Assembly: GCA_003963305.1 (NCBI GenBank)
Contig: RXJR01000001.1
Location: 532,202-596,201, forward strand
Reading direction: 5' to 3'
From: Candidatus Melainabacteria bacterium
GTDB taxonomy: Bacteria; Cyanobacteriota; Vampirovibrionia; Obscuribacterales; Obscuribacteraceae
DNA: 64,000 bases
Translations under genes and position numbers: made by a program
Shown here: piece after piece, positions 51,751 to 60,977 of the stretch
How positions within the stretch are numbered: position 1 is the first letter of the stretch
Layout: every line of letters begins with the position of its first letter
Notes under the pieces: model-generated
The model's input: only the letters and a program-made list of their open reading frames with translations
What the model was told of the DNA's origin: nothing
The model's database searches: none

Positions 51751-52163
51751 GTTTCCACGAATGCCCCCGGACTAGTTTCGCTTTTGGATCAAGCAGTTCA
51801 AACCGCGGAGTTGACGCCCTGTCTGGTAAAAACCCGAACATTCCATCCATCTTAACTTATGCCCAACATCCCCGCTTTTATTTGTTCTGTAGATAAATTT
51901 TTCGCTTGTAAATCTTCGGAAATACTTGTGTCGAGAGGCTTTTGAACAACCACAGCTTAACGCATTGACGCTCTCAAGAGACGAGAATACAGTACTGGAC
52001 GCCGATTCAGCGATAAATGTTCCGTAAATCGGGCTATTGATGGTTCGACCAACATGCAATAAACTATTCCAACGTTTTGTCTGTTGAACGTATTTGAGCT
52101 TGGCAAAGTCGCCGCTATTAGAATTACAATAGTGTGCAGAATGCCGAACTTCACAGGCGATGA
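51751..52163 (+). other. Intergenic region, candidate tRNA-Leu promoter only
   Basis: No supported gene; a 185-codon minus-strand frame here runs straight across the tRNA and is rejected. TTGGCA (52100-52105) and TACAAT (52125-52130) could drive the tRNA, though the 19-bp spacer is long. Confidence 0.4.
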
Positions 52164-52245
52164 GTCCGGGTGGCGGAACTGGTAGACGCGCACGTTTGAG
52201 GGGCGTGTTGGGCAACCAATGAGGGTTCAAGTCCCTCTCCGGACA
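52164..52245 (+). tRNA. tRNA-Leu (GAG)
   Basis: 82 nt. The acceptor GTCCGGG pairs with TCCGGAC (one G-T) and the discriminator is A. The D arm is GGCGGAACTGGTAGACGC-like, as in leucine tRNAs. The anticodon stem CACGT/GCGTG encloses TTGAGGG with anticodon GAG. There is a short class II variable arm (TTGG..CCAA) and T arm GAGGG-TTCAAGT-CCCTC. CCA is not encoded. A TTTTTTT run follows at about 52248. Confidence 0.95.
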
Positions 52246-52355
52246 AATTTTTTTCGTATCCAAGGAAACCTTTCCGCGGATTGCATGCAATACCCGAGGA
52301 CTTCCTCGACGCATCCCGTGAGCACACACTCTGCTAGTTCTCGAGGAGTACGCTT

Positions 52356-52628
52356 ATGACCGTAACTTCAACCCGAGCCCAATGGCCGCACACAATTGAA
52401 GATATCTCCAATTCGCTAGAAGGCATCTGGGGACTGGTGGGCGCGACAACCACGACAGGTAACTTATTGCGGCTGGAACGCAGTCTGCATGAGCCTCTCA
52501 GCTACACGATCACAGAATATCGCGGCAACGACGAATCAGATGTGGTGCGCAGAGAAACTTACGACGCCAAGCAGCGCGATCAGGCTATTGAATTGTTTGC
52601 CAAGGCTATTGGCTTTCAGATTGGCTAG
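52356..52628 (+). CDS. 90-residue protein preceding HerA-like ATPase
   Basis: 90 residues, mixed alpha/beta with no signal peptide and no known motif. GAGGAG 7 bp before the ATG gives it a strong ribosome-binding site. It ends 8 bp before the HerA-like gene, so the pair is surely cotranscribed and likely works together. The usual HerA partner NurA (a nuclease of about 300 residues) is absent; this small protein shows no nuclease motif and may be an adaptor. Confidence 0.7.
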   Translation: MTVTSTRAQWPHTIEDISNSLEGIWGLVGATTTTGNLLRLERSLHEPLSYTITEYRGNDESDVVRRETYDAKQRDQAIELFAKAIGFQIG

Positions 52629-52636
52629 CGAAATAG

Positions 52637-54298
52637 GTGAAGAAAGGTCCCAACTATTTGGGCATCATCACTCAAGGCTCGCTCTCAACTGGTCTTGAGA
52701 TGCGGCTTGACCTCTCACACTCTGTAGAAGATTTGAGAGTAGGTCGTTTCGTTGTCGTAGAAGGCAAGAGTTCACGCTTCTTCAGCATGCTCACCGACGT
52801 CAGCCTGTCGGCAAGCAACCCGACCATACTGACAAATCCGCCTCAGGCAGATGACTTTCTCCTGGAAGTGCTTTCCGGCGTTTCTACGTTTGGCACAGTC
52901 AAAGTGCAGCCAATGCTGATGCTGGAAACTGGTGCCACCGCAGACAGTGCGGAGCTGCGACCAGTGAAGACGATTCCGAGCCACTTCTCACATGTCAACG
53001 AGGCAACCAGCGCCGATTTCGCTCTAGTCTTCGGAAAAGAAAGCGATCGCCCGGGCGATTTGCACTTTAATATCGGACGCCCACTCAACATGGAAACACC
53101 GGTTTGTGTGGATTTGGGCAGATTCGTCGAACGCTCGAACGGAATTTTTGGCAAATCGGGGACCGGCAAATCATTCCTGACACGCATATTTTTGTGCGGC
53201 TTGATCAGCAAAGACGTGGCTTCAGTACTCGTGTTCGACATGCACAACGAATACGGCTGGCAGGCCATGTCCGAAAACAAATCTGCTCCGCGAGTAAAAG
53301 GCTTGAAACAACTGTTTGGTCAACAGGTGGCGGTGTTCAGCCTGGACGCCGAATCTTCCAGAGCTCGAGGCATTCCCGACGCGCACGAGCTTTATATAGG
53401 ATATAACCAGATCGAAATCGAAGATCTGGAGCTGCTCAAATCAGAGTTAGCTCTGTCTGAAGCGACTCTCGAAAATGCCTACATCGTCAAAGAGAAGTTC
53501 GGTCAGGACTGGATTTCAACCTTGATGGATATGTCGGGTGAGGAAATCGAGGAATTCTGTGAGACTTACAAGGGACACCCTACCGCTATCAAGACCTTGC
53601 AGAGACGGCTGAACACAGTCATTCAGAAGACTTCTTATCTGCGTCCGCGCTGCGCCCATAACTATATCGACGATATCCTTCGATACATCCAGGCCGGTCG
53701 TCACATCGTGCTTGAATTTGGCCGCCAAAATAACCTCCTTTCCTACATGTTGGCAACCAACATTATTACGCGCCGCCTTCACTCCGAATACGTCAAACGC
53801 TCCGAGCTGCATCAAGCTGACCCGGACAATGTCCCGGCACCGCGGAAACTGACCATTGTTATCGAAGAAGCGCACAAATTTCTGGCACCATCGGTGGCGC
53901 GCCAAACAATTTTTGGAATTATTGCCAGAGAGATGCGCAAATATTTCGTCACACTGCTCATAGTCGACCAGCGCCCAAGCGGAATCGACCCGGAAATTCT
54001 CAGCCAGATAGGCACGCGCGTAACAGCACTCCTCAACGACGACAAGGATATAGACGCAGCTTTTACAGGTGTCTCCGGCAGCCAGACATTACGCACCGTG
54101 CTGGCGCAGCTTGACCCGAAACAGCAAGCCCTGGTGCTTGGATATGCTGTGCCCATGCCAGTCGTAGTGCGCACCAGAGCATTTGACGGTGAATTTTATA
54201 AAGCAATCGCACCAGGCAGCGAAGCAGCCGACGGTGGGGATCCTCGAACTCGTCAAGAGAAGGGGATGAAAGCGGCAGAGGAAGTTTTCGGAGCTTGA
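52637..54298 (+). CDS. HerA-like (DUF87) hexameric ATPase
   Basis: 553 residues. An N-terminal beta-barrel-like region (HAS-barrel position, about 1-140) precedes the FtsK/HerA-type ATPase core. Walker A is FGKSGTGKS (about residues 170-178) and Walker B is LTIVIEEAHKF (about 407-417). A RPSGID segment and a C-terminal region with QQALVLGYAVP follow. HerA-type ATPases pump or unwind double-stranded DNA, often beside a nuclease in repair or defence. It starts at GTG 52637 with a weak ribosome-binding site, probably coupled to the 90-residue gene. No nuclease gene is adjacent. Confidence 0.88.
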   Translation: MKKGPNYLGIITQGSLSTGLEMRLDLSHSVEDLRVGRFVVVEGKSSRFFSMLTDVSLSASNPTILTNPPQADDFLLEVLSGVSTFGTVKVQPMLMLETGATADSAELRPVKTIPSHFSHVNEATSADFALVFGKESDRPGDLHFNIGRPLNMETPVCVDLGRFVERSNGIFGKSGTGKSFLTRIFLCGLISKDVASVLVFDMHNEYGWQAMSENKSAPRVKGLKQLFGQQVAVFSLDAESSRARGIPDAHELYIGYNQIEIEDLELLKSELALSEATLENAYIVKEKFGQDWISTLMDMSGEEIEEFCETYKGHPTAIKTLQRRLNTVIQKTSYLRPRCAHNYIDDILRYIQAGRHIVLEFGRQNNLLSYMLATNIITRRLHSEYVKRSELHQADPDNVPAPRKLTIVIEEAHKFLAPSVARQTIFGIIAREMRKYFVTLLIVDQRPSGIDPEILSQIGTRVTALLNDDKDIDAAFTGVSGSQTLRTVLAQLDPKQQALVLGYAVPMPVVVRTRAFDGEFYKAIAPGSEAADGGDPRTRQEKGMKAAEEVFGA

Positions 54299-54414
54299 GC
54301 ATGAGCAAAATAGAATCGAGACTGAGAGCAAGGGTTTACACTCTTGCCAGGGTCGATCTCTTTGAGCTAATCTAGCCTTCTGAGAGCAGTCGCAGACAGA
54401 AAAACGGGCTTTTG

Positions 54415-54987
54415 ATGCTACCCGAGAAACAAAACCAGGAAGGCGACCCTCAAGACAACTTCGTCGAAGCACGCGACCCGACTGAACTGGCCATGTGTTT
54501 CATTTTGGCGTCCGCTTATCTTGGCTTGACTAAATACTGCTGGGAGCCGCTCATCCTGGCACACAACTGGAAACTCCTCGTCAATGTCGAGGGATTTTTC
54601 ATTACCATCTCGGCTGTGTCGATTCTGGTCGGATTGCGACCCTATATCAGCCCCTCCAGCCTGCAGCTGAGCGGGCACGGCATCAAATACCGCGGACCAT
54701 ACTGGCCGCAACGCAAAACAGTTAACTGGGATCAGATCACCAAAGCGTATTTGAGTCGGGAGCTCGTCGTACTTTTATATAAGAGTAAGCCGGACAGCAA
54801 GCGTGTTTGGCCGATGTTTATCACTTCGATATACCTTGCCGACAGAGATCGGGTCATTCCTGCCTTCATCAAATATAGCCCGGTCAAACCTGTGATTATG
54901 ACCAGCCCGACGATCGTTTCACGCATCATTATGGGACTCGTGTTTCTGGTCGTAGTGATCTGGATATTGGGAATGCTGATGAACTAG
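54415..54987 (+). CDS. Membrane protein with PH-like middle domain
   Basis: 190 residues. Two hydrophobic helices near the N-terminus (about 25-45 and 55-75), a beta-rich middle (LQLSGHGIKYRGPYWPQRKTVNWDQI), and a C-terminal membrane helix (about 165-187). The GHGIKYRG...VNWDQI pattern is like that of bacterial PH-domain membrane proteins such as the one at 20184-20984. No function assigned. ATG 54415 is used; a TTG one codon upstream is also open. Confidence 0.6.
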   Translation: MLPEKQNQEGDPQDNFVEARDPTELAMCFILASAYLGLTKYCWEPLILAHNWKLLVNVEGFFITISAVSILVGLRPYISPSSLQLSGHGIKYRGPYWPQRKTVNWDQITKAYLSRELVVLLYKSKPDSKRVWPMFITSIYLADRDRVIPAFIKYSPVKPVIMTSPTIVSRIIMGLVFLVVVIWILGMLMN

Positions 54988-55066
54988 CACCACATTCGAT
55001 GCCTTTCAAATCGAGGCGCTCCGGCTCAGATATCGCTTCTGGGATAGATATCTGGAACAGATATCC

Positions 55067-55426
55067 TCAGAAAGTAAGATTGCGAAGATATACGATCAGC
55101 TCATCCATCTCGGCATCATTGATGGTGTCTTTGGGTTGGGCGGGCATGACACCTTTCCCCTTGCGAATAAACGCTTTCAAGGCCTCGTCTGTGGGAAAGT
55201 CCTTAGACATATTCTCCAGGGTGGGGCCAAATCCTTTACCGCCGCCCGGATGACATGTGTTGCAACTTCTGATAAACAGCTGCTCGCCGGTTAAGTTGGT
55301 GCTTCGTCCCACTTCGCGAACATGTTCTGCTTGATTTGTTTCGTTGATGCGGCGCATTTCTTCAGTCATCGCGCAGCCGCTCAGCATCAGGGATCCAGCT
55401 AAAACAAGGAGATATCGCTTGCGCAT
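55067..55426 (-). CDS. c-type cytochrome lipoprotein
   Basis: 119 residues. A lipobox (LMLSGC) follows a short hydrophobic signal, so the protein should be lipid-anchored outside the inner membrane. One haem-binding CNTCH motif is present near residue 54, with the likely axial Met in GVMPAQP, typical of small monohaem cytochrome c. It would shuttle electrons in respiration. ATG 55426 gives a proper lipoprotein signal; an upstream ATG at 55468 adds 14 residues. It shows that cytochrome c maturation must occur in this organism. Confidence 0.9.
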   Translation of the reverse strand: MRKRYLLVLAGSLMLSGCAMTEEMRRINETNQAEHVREVGRSTNLTGEQLFIRSCNTCHPGGGKGFGPTLENMSKDFPTDEALKAFIRKGKGVMPAQPKDTINDAEMDELIVYLRNLTF

Positions 55427-55840
55427 AAAAATTGACACGATCGGTAATACTTTTCCCGGGGAAATCAAGACTTTACCACAGTTTTACATGAGCATTTGAT
55501 CAAGCAATTGTCATCAATTTTCCAATAACGAGTCCTGATCTTGGCTACAGCAAATAAGGCGCTTTAATCCATACTTTAGCCAACTTAACACGATGTTTAC
55601 TTCTGCGGGTTATTCTAAAGAAGAGGGGCAAAATATTCGCTCCTTGTTAGAAATTCCTTGTTGTTACTAAATCGCGGCACGGATATTCGGAAGCTATTTT
55701 CCGAACCACAAACAAGTAACTGCCACATGCTTGATTGATGTACGCGAAGTTCAGGGATCAGTGCGCGCACGGAGCAAAGCGCAACCAGATCACAGGCCAG
55801 TGAAAAGATACAAGCTCCCAGCTAGAATGGCTAATCATCA
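55427..55840. other. Divergent intergenic region before murA
   Basis: About 410 bp between the cytochrome gene and murA, which face away from each other. No ORF with a ribosome-binding site, no hairpin with a T-run, and no well-spaced promoter pair was found by eye. Confidence 0.4.
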
Positions 55841-57154
55841 ATGAACCCACAAGCACATCGCCTTGATCCTCCAGTCAAACAAGGTCCTCCAGAAGCAGAA
55901 CAGAGAATAATTATCAGAGGCGGCAAGCCGCTCTTCGGTAAAGTTCGATGCGACGGCGCAAAGAATGCAGTGCTGAAAATGATGGCAGCAGCGCTGTTAG
56001 TCGAAGGCGTCACCGTTTTGAAAAACGTGCCGAATCTGACCGACGTACATATGATGGCGAACATCATTCGGCAGCTTGGAGCTACCGTCGACGTCGGCGA
56101 TGGCGAAGTAAGAATCGATGCCACCAATGTCAATGATTTCGAAGCACCTTACGAATTGGTCAGCCAACTACGAGCCTCGTTTGTGGTGCTGGGTCCACTT
56201 CTGGCCCGCTTCCGTCAAGCGAAAGTATCCTTGCCGGGCGGCTGTGCCATCGGCGAACGCCGTATCGACTTGCACGAGCGCGGTCTGAAACAACTCGGAG
56301 CCGAAGTCGGTATCGATCATGGCTATGTCTATGCCAGTGCTGACAAGCTGGTTGGTAGCCGCATTTATCTCGAACGCCCATCTAACGGCGCCACCGAAAA
56401 CATCATGCTGGCAGCAGTTCTTGCCGAAGGTCAAACCATTATCGAGAACGCCGCTCAAGATCCTGAAATTTCCAATATCGCTGACTTTGTCAATGCCATC
56501 GGCGGAAAAATTTCCGGCGCAGGCACCTATCAGATTGTCATCGACGGCGTTAAGCAGAGTGACCTGCACGGTGCAGTCGTAGACACGATTCCAGACAGAT
56601 GCGAAGCCGGCACTTTCATGTTTGCCGTCATGGCGACCGGCGGTGACATCACTATTGATGGTGTCAATCCGCATCACCTTTACTCGGTGATCAACAAGTG
56701 CTCAGAGATGGGCGCTGAAATCTCCATCTTTGCACCGGATACGATCAAGGTGAAAGCAACCGGTCGCATGCGCGCTACCGACGTCACGACCGTTCCTTAT
56801 CCAGGCTACCCGACCGACCTGCAAGCGCCGCTCATGTCGGTACTGGCAGCTGCTGAAGGCACCTCAATCATTACTGAAACGATCTACGAAAATCGCTTCA
56901 TGCAAGTGGGTGAGCTGCGCAGAATGGGTGCAGATATTGTTCTGACAGGCAATTCGGCCGTGATCAAGGGCGTGCCCAAGTTGATGGGTGCAGAAGTCAA
57001 ATCGTCAGACTTGAGAGCCGCCGCAGCTCTCATAGTTGCAGGCTTAGCCGCCGACGGAGTGACTGAAGTTACAGGTCTTCATCATCTCGACCGGGGTTAT
57101 GACGGGCTTGAAGACAAACTTAGAGGATTGGGCGGAGACATCTGGAGACGTTAG
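55841..57154 (+). CDS. murA: UDP-N-acetylglucosamine 1-carboxyvinyltransferase
   Basis: 437 residues. MurA transfers enolpyruvate to UDP-GlcNAc, the first committed step of peptidoglycan synthesis and the target of fosfomycin. The motif SLPGGCAIGERRIDLH carries the active-site cysteine that fosfomycin alkylates. KNAVLKMMAAALL and the C-terminal LHHLDRGYDGLEDKL are typical. About 15 extra N-terminal residues precede the core. A strong hairpin terminator follows. Confidence 0.97.
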   Translation: MNPQAHRLDPPVKQGPPEAEQRIIIRGGKPLFGKVRCDGAKNAVLKMMAAALLVEGVTVLKNVPNLTDVHMMANIIRQLGATVDVGDGEVRIDATNVNDFEAPYELVSQLRASFVVLGPLLARFRQAKVSLPGGCAIGERRIDLHERGLKQLGAEVGIDHGYVYASADKLVGSRIYLERPSNGATENIMLAAVLAEGQTIIENAAQDPEISNIADFVNAIGGKISGAGTYQIVIDGVKQSDLHGAVVDTIPDRCEAGTFMFAVMATGGDITIDGVNPHHLYSVINKCSEMGAEISIFAPDTIKVKATGRMRATDVTTVPYPGYPTDLQAPLMSVLAAAEGTSIITETIYENRFMQVGELRRMGADIVLTGNSAVIKGVPKLMGAEVKSSDLRAAAALIVAGLAADGVTEVTGLHHLDRGYDGLEDKLRGLGGDIWRR

Positions 57155-57184
57155 CCCAAGATTCTTATCCAGTCAGTTAAAATC

Positions 57185-57213
57185 AGAGCTCCGGTATTTA
57201 CACCGGGGCTCTT
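57185..57213 (+). terminator. Intrinsic terminator after murA
   Basis: AGAGC-T-CCGGT pairs with ACCGG-G-GCTCT around ATTTAC, a 10-bp stem with one mismatch, followed by TCTGTT. It separates murA from lysC. Confidence 0.75.
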
Positions 57214-57294
57214 CTGTTACGGGGCTGGCGGGAAAAGCCCACCTGCTTACCGTTCAACAGCTTGAAAACCTGCGCTTTGACACGGGAGACTGGA

Positions 57295-58662
57295 ATGCTT
57301 GTTTTAAAATTCGGCGGCACGTCTGTAGGTTCGGCAGAGAGATTTGAGGGCGTGCTGAAGCTGCTCTCTAACCTGCAAAACTCAAACCAGCAGGCGGTGA
57401 TTGTTTTATCGGCAATGTCGGGCGTCACAAATGCCTTGATTGCCGGTGCCACGCTCGCCGTCAACCGCGACTTGAAGGGCGCGCTGCAGAAGCTGGCAGC
57501 GATACGCGATACACACGAGCAATGTGTGGAAAATCTATTTGTGAAATCGCAGCAGTCCATGAGTCTTCTCAAAGATATCGACGCCAGTTTGCAGGAGCTG
57601 GAAATTCTCTTTAAAGGAATAAGCTATCTTGGCGAACTGACCAAAAGATCGCTTGATGCCGTCTCTGGAATGGGAGAGTTGCTGTCCTCGAAGATTCTCG
57701 CTGCTTATGCTGAAAGCAAAGGTCTGAAAGCACAGTGGGTAGACGCTCGCGAGTTCATGATCACAGATGAGAACTTCGGCAAAGCAAATCCCATGTGGTC
57801 AAAACTGATACCACAGGCAAAACAAAAACTGAATCCGATTCTGGACTCAGGCAAACTAGTAATTACTCAAGGATTTATCGGCGCTACCGAATACGGTGCC
57901 AGCACCACCCTCGGACGGGGCGGCTCAGATTTCAGTGCCTCTATTATGGGTGTCGCACTTGATGCTACCGAGATACAGATCTGGACTGATGTTGACGGCA
58001 TGATGACCGCTGATCCACGGGTCGTAAAAGATGCAATCGTACTGAATGAAGTTTCCTTTCAAGAAGCATCCGAACTTGCTTACTTCGGGGCAAAAGTATT
58101 ACACCCGCTGACCATTGCTCCTGCGGTCGAGAAAAATATTCCGGTGCGCATTCTCAACACCATGCGTCCGGAAGCACCGGGCACTATCATCAAAGCAACG
58201 GTCAACGCCACCGGACTGGTATGTGCCATCGCCTCTAAAAAGGGCATCAGCGCTTTCTTTATCACTTCGCCGAGAATGTTGATGGCGCACGGATTTTTGA
58301 CTCGCGTCTTCGAAGTTTTCGACCGTCATCAAACTTCCATCGACTTAATCTCAACCTCAGAAATTTCCGTCTCAGTGACCACGGATAGAACCGACACACT
58401 GGACAAGATTTCAGCAGATCTAGCCGATCACGGCGAGGTTCGCGTACAGTCAAATGTCGCCATTATCACAGTAGTGGGAAGACAATTCCGCGAAAAGAGC
58501 GGCATTGCCGGTCAAGTTTTTGATGCGCTGCGCAACATCAACATCATTATGATTTCCGGTGGCGCATCTGATATCAACTTGAGCTTTGTGGTTTCGGAAG
58601 ATGAAGCTGATCTGGCAATCAGGCAGCTGCACGACGCTTTTTTCGAGAAGCAGAACGGCTGA
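57295..58662 (+). CDS. lysC: Aspartate kinase
   Basis: 455 residues. It phosphorylates aspartate, opening lysine, threonine, methionine and diaminopimelate synthesis; the last feeds peptidoglycan. The kinase domain starts VLKFGGTSVGSAERF and includes TTLGRGGSDFSA and WTDVDGMMTADPR. Two ACT domains occupy the C-terminal 160 residues (SEISVSVTTD, VTVVGRQF-like). The layout is that of the monofunctional type III enzyme. GGGAG 6 bp upstream fixes ATG 57295. No lysine riboswitch is apparent in the 140-bp leader. Confidence 0.95.
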   Translation: MLVLKFGGTSVGSAERFEGVLKLLSNLQNSNQQAVIVLSAMSGVTNALIAGATLAVNRDLKGALQKLAAIRDTHEQCVENLFVKSQQSMSLLKDIDASLQELEILFKGISYLGELTKRSLDAVSGMGELLSSKILAAYAESKGLKAQWVDAREFMITDENFGKANPMWSKLIPQAKQKLNPILDSGKLVITQGFIGATEYGASTTLGRGGSDFSASIMGVALDATEIQIWTDVDGMMTADPRVVKDAIVLNEVSFQEASELAYFGAKVLHPLTIAPAVEKNIPVRILNTMRPEAPGTIIKATVNATGLVCAIASKKGISAFFITSPRMLMAHGFLTRVFEVFDRHQTSIDLISTSEISVSVTTDRTDTLDKISADLADHGEVRVQSNVAIITVVGRQFREKSGIAGQVFDALRNINIIMISGGASDINLSFVVSEDEADLAIRQLHDAFFEKQNG

Positions 58663-58663
58663 A

Positions 58664-60772
58664 TCAGCGCCCTTTCTTTTTCGGTTTTGCAGAGCCCTTA
58701 GTCACAGACTTGCTCGTCTTTGACTGAGGCTTATCATCTGACTTGGACTGCGTTTTTGCCTCTGACTTAGTGTCTGATTTAGACTGAACCTTTACGTCCG
58801 GTTTGGACTTCGATTTACGCTCAGGTTTTGTATCCGACTTCTTCGCCTTTGCTCCAGCTTTTTCTGAGTCTTTCGCCATCGATTTCTGAGGCTCCGCAAC
58901 GTTTGTTTCGGAATTTTCCGGATCTGGTTTCTTCAACGCTGAAACAGTAGTTTCGGAGCCTTCTGCATCCGGAGTCTTCGCATCTGAAACGTTAGCTTCG
59001 GAAATTTCTGTCTCCGGTTTCTTAGTCGTCTGTTCTGCAGATGCGACAGGCGACGGTACCTGACCTTTCTTTGCAAACTTGGTATCAATTGTGCCGTCGA
59101 TTTTCAACGTAACAACATCACCGCGTTTTGTGACGTAGCTCAAATTCCCCAGCTTGTCGAACGAAACCGACTGAATTCCGCTGACCATGACCTTTCCCGA
59201 TTGTTCGATCATATGCCAGATATTTTTTTCTTCCGAAAGAACAAAACTGAGTCCATCACTCATAGCAACACTGGTCAACATGCCGCAGAAATTGTATGTG
59301 GGGATAAGCTGACGACCGCCCGCATGTATCGCCATCTCAATTGTGCCGCGTTCAGTTCTGGTGATACTGCTCGCCCCTTCCGGATCGGGGTTCTGAGCCA
59401 GGTCATCAGCCGCCTTTTTCACTGCATCATAAACAGTCTTAGCAGAGTCCTTTCGCATTGATGACGGCAGTGGCGTTAGATCTAGCATTTCGTAGGCTTT
59501 TTGAATTGCCTCAAACTCAGCTGCAGTACCCGCTTCGCCATCTTCAATGCTTGCACCCGTTTGTCCATCCAGCATTTCTTGAGTGGCAAGGTCTTGAATC
59601 GATATTTCATCGATAGAAACTTCGGTCTTCAGAATTTCCGCAGCAGCAGCCGCGATGGCAAGATCCGCAGCTTCACTTGCAGCAGACTTTAACTTCATGC
59701 TGCTCGATTTCGGCTCGCATAACGATGAGAACAAATGACGCATTGTTTCGTTATCGATGGCGAATTCTTCATCTGGAATGGAATTGAGGAACGTCTCAAG
59801 TTCCACCGCCTCTTCAGACTGAACAGCGGACTCTGAAGGAGTTTCTGAAGCTTGCAGTTCACTGCTAACAGTGGCATCAAAAACCAGCGCATTCATCCAG
59901 GCTGGCAGTAATTCATCCTGCGCATCGACAGGAGTCGTGTTCACATCCTGTCCAGGAACTCTGGCAGGCTCATTCACCGCCGGTTCAGGATTGGGATTCG
60001 AATCACTCGACACATCCTCATTGGTCTGATTTTGTACAGGCTCAGGAGAAACCTCTGGCAGCATCTCCGGCCCCGCCCATGGACTCTCCTCCGCAGTTTG
60101 CTGGCTGCGCCCAGTCGACCCGCTTGTGACGACGTATCGAGTCTGAGTATCGGCTGTAGGAGCCCCCCAGGCAGAAGGCGCATCATCAAACTGTGCTTGC
60201 GGAGGCGGCGCAGCCGGCTTTCTCTCGATAAACTCTCGCTGCGTGTCTGCTAGTGACGCAGGCCAACCCGACTCAGAAGCAGCCTTGTGGGGCAATACTT
60301 CCCGTTGAGTCTCCGCCAATCGAGCCACGGCAGAAGAATCATATGCAGGGTTCGGGTGAGAAGATGTCGCGCCCGCTTCCCCGGCTAAATCAGCAGACGC
60401 CGTCGAGGTGCTGTCTTCAAAAAACTGATGCTCTCCAGCATGGTTCGGTTCGTGTGCAAAAGGGTTCTGTGGGTCGTTTTGTAAAGACTCCGCTGCACTT
60501 TCGCCTTCAATCATTCTCATCTGAGCTTCTGCATCAGCCGGAATAGTCGGAATTTCCAGCTCTCTGGAGACGCTCCAGGTCCGATACTCGCTGTTTACTG
60601 TCGAGGGGAAATAGCCATGATTGGCACCGTTTAGATTCTCAATAATCTTGTTATCGAGAACCTTTCGGCTATCCTTACCGATGACGAAATCGCCCTTATT
60701 CGTCAGCGGTAGTTGAGAAGCATTCAGCTTAATTCCTTTGGCTATGCGTTTCTTCTCTTCCATCTCTGACAC
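58664..60772 (-). CDS. Acidic low-complexity protein (702 aa)
   Basis: 702 residues with no signal peptide. The first 65 residues are ordered-looking (LPLTNKGDFVIGKDSRKVLDNKII). Residues about 70-300 are Ser/Ala/Glu/Pro-rich with three TQ[RT]-type repeats. About 300-420 are acidic helices. Residues about 455-565 form a compact beta domain (GTIEMAIHAGGRQLIPTYN, KLGNLSYVTKRGDVVTLKIDG) that could be a small beta-propeller-like or bubbling domain. The last 135 residues are Lys/Ser/Asp repeats. It starts at GTG 60772 and is convergent with lysC by 1 bp. Function unknown. Confidence 0.7.
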   Translation of the reverse strand: MSEMEEKKRIAKGIKLNASQLPLTNKGDFVIGKDSRKVLDNKIIENLNGANHGYFPSTVNSEYRTWSVSRELEIPTIPADAEAQMRMIEGESAAESLQNDPQNPFAHEPNHAGEHQFFEDSTSTASADLAGEAGATSSHPNPAYDSSAVARLAETQREVLPHKAASESGWPASLADTQREFIERKPAAPPPQAQFDDAPSAWGAPTADTQTRYVVTSGSTGRSQQTAEESPWAGPEMLPEVSPEPVQNQTNEDVSSDSNPNPEPAVNEPARVPGQDVNTTPVDAQDELLPAWMNALVFDATVSSELQASETPSESAVQSEEAVELETFLNSIPDEEFAIDNETMRHLFSSLCEPKSSSMKLKSAASEAADLAIAAAAAEILKTEVSIDEISIQDLATQEMLDGQTGASIEDGEAGTAAEFEAIQKAYEMLDLTPLPSSMRKDSAKTVYDAVKKAADDLAQNPDPEGASSITRTERGTIEMAIHAGGRQLIPTYNFCGMLTSVAMSDGLSFVLSEEKNIWHMIEQSGKVMVSGIQSVSFDKLGNLSYVTKRGDVVTLKIDGTIDTKFAKKGQVPSPVASAEQTTKKPETEISEANVSDAKTPDAEGSETTVSALKKPDPENSETNVAEPQKSMAKDSEKAGAKAKKSDTKPERKSKSKPDVKVQSKSDTKSEAKTQSKSDDKPQSKTSKSVTKGSAKPKKKGR

Positions 60773-60977
60773 TCACATATACAAACAATGGTCTAAATAT
60801 AGATTTTAGGCAGGATAAGGGCAACTACTTCATTTCTTCCCATTAATCTTGACAAGCCCTCGTATCCAAACCTTTCGGATTGCCAATGCAAGGCCCTGCC
60901 GAATTTGTTAGAAAAATGACCGCAACAAAGTTTGCTGAGTTTGCGTCCTTGCCAAAGTTACCAAGAGATTGGATGGA

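Noticed and set aside
51772..52329. Minus-strand 185-codon frame
   Set aside because: It runs through tRNA-Leu(GAG) on the other strand and carries no recognisable motif.
52164..52355. Genomic island inserted at tRNA-Leu
   Set aside because: No integrase, no repeat of the tRNA 3' end and no composition shift is seen in the following genes.
57155..57294. Lysine riboswitch in the lysC leader
   Set aside because: The leader is short, contains the murA terminator, and lacks the conserved lysine-element core.
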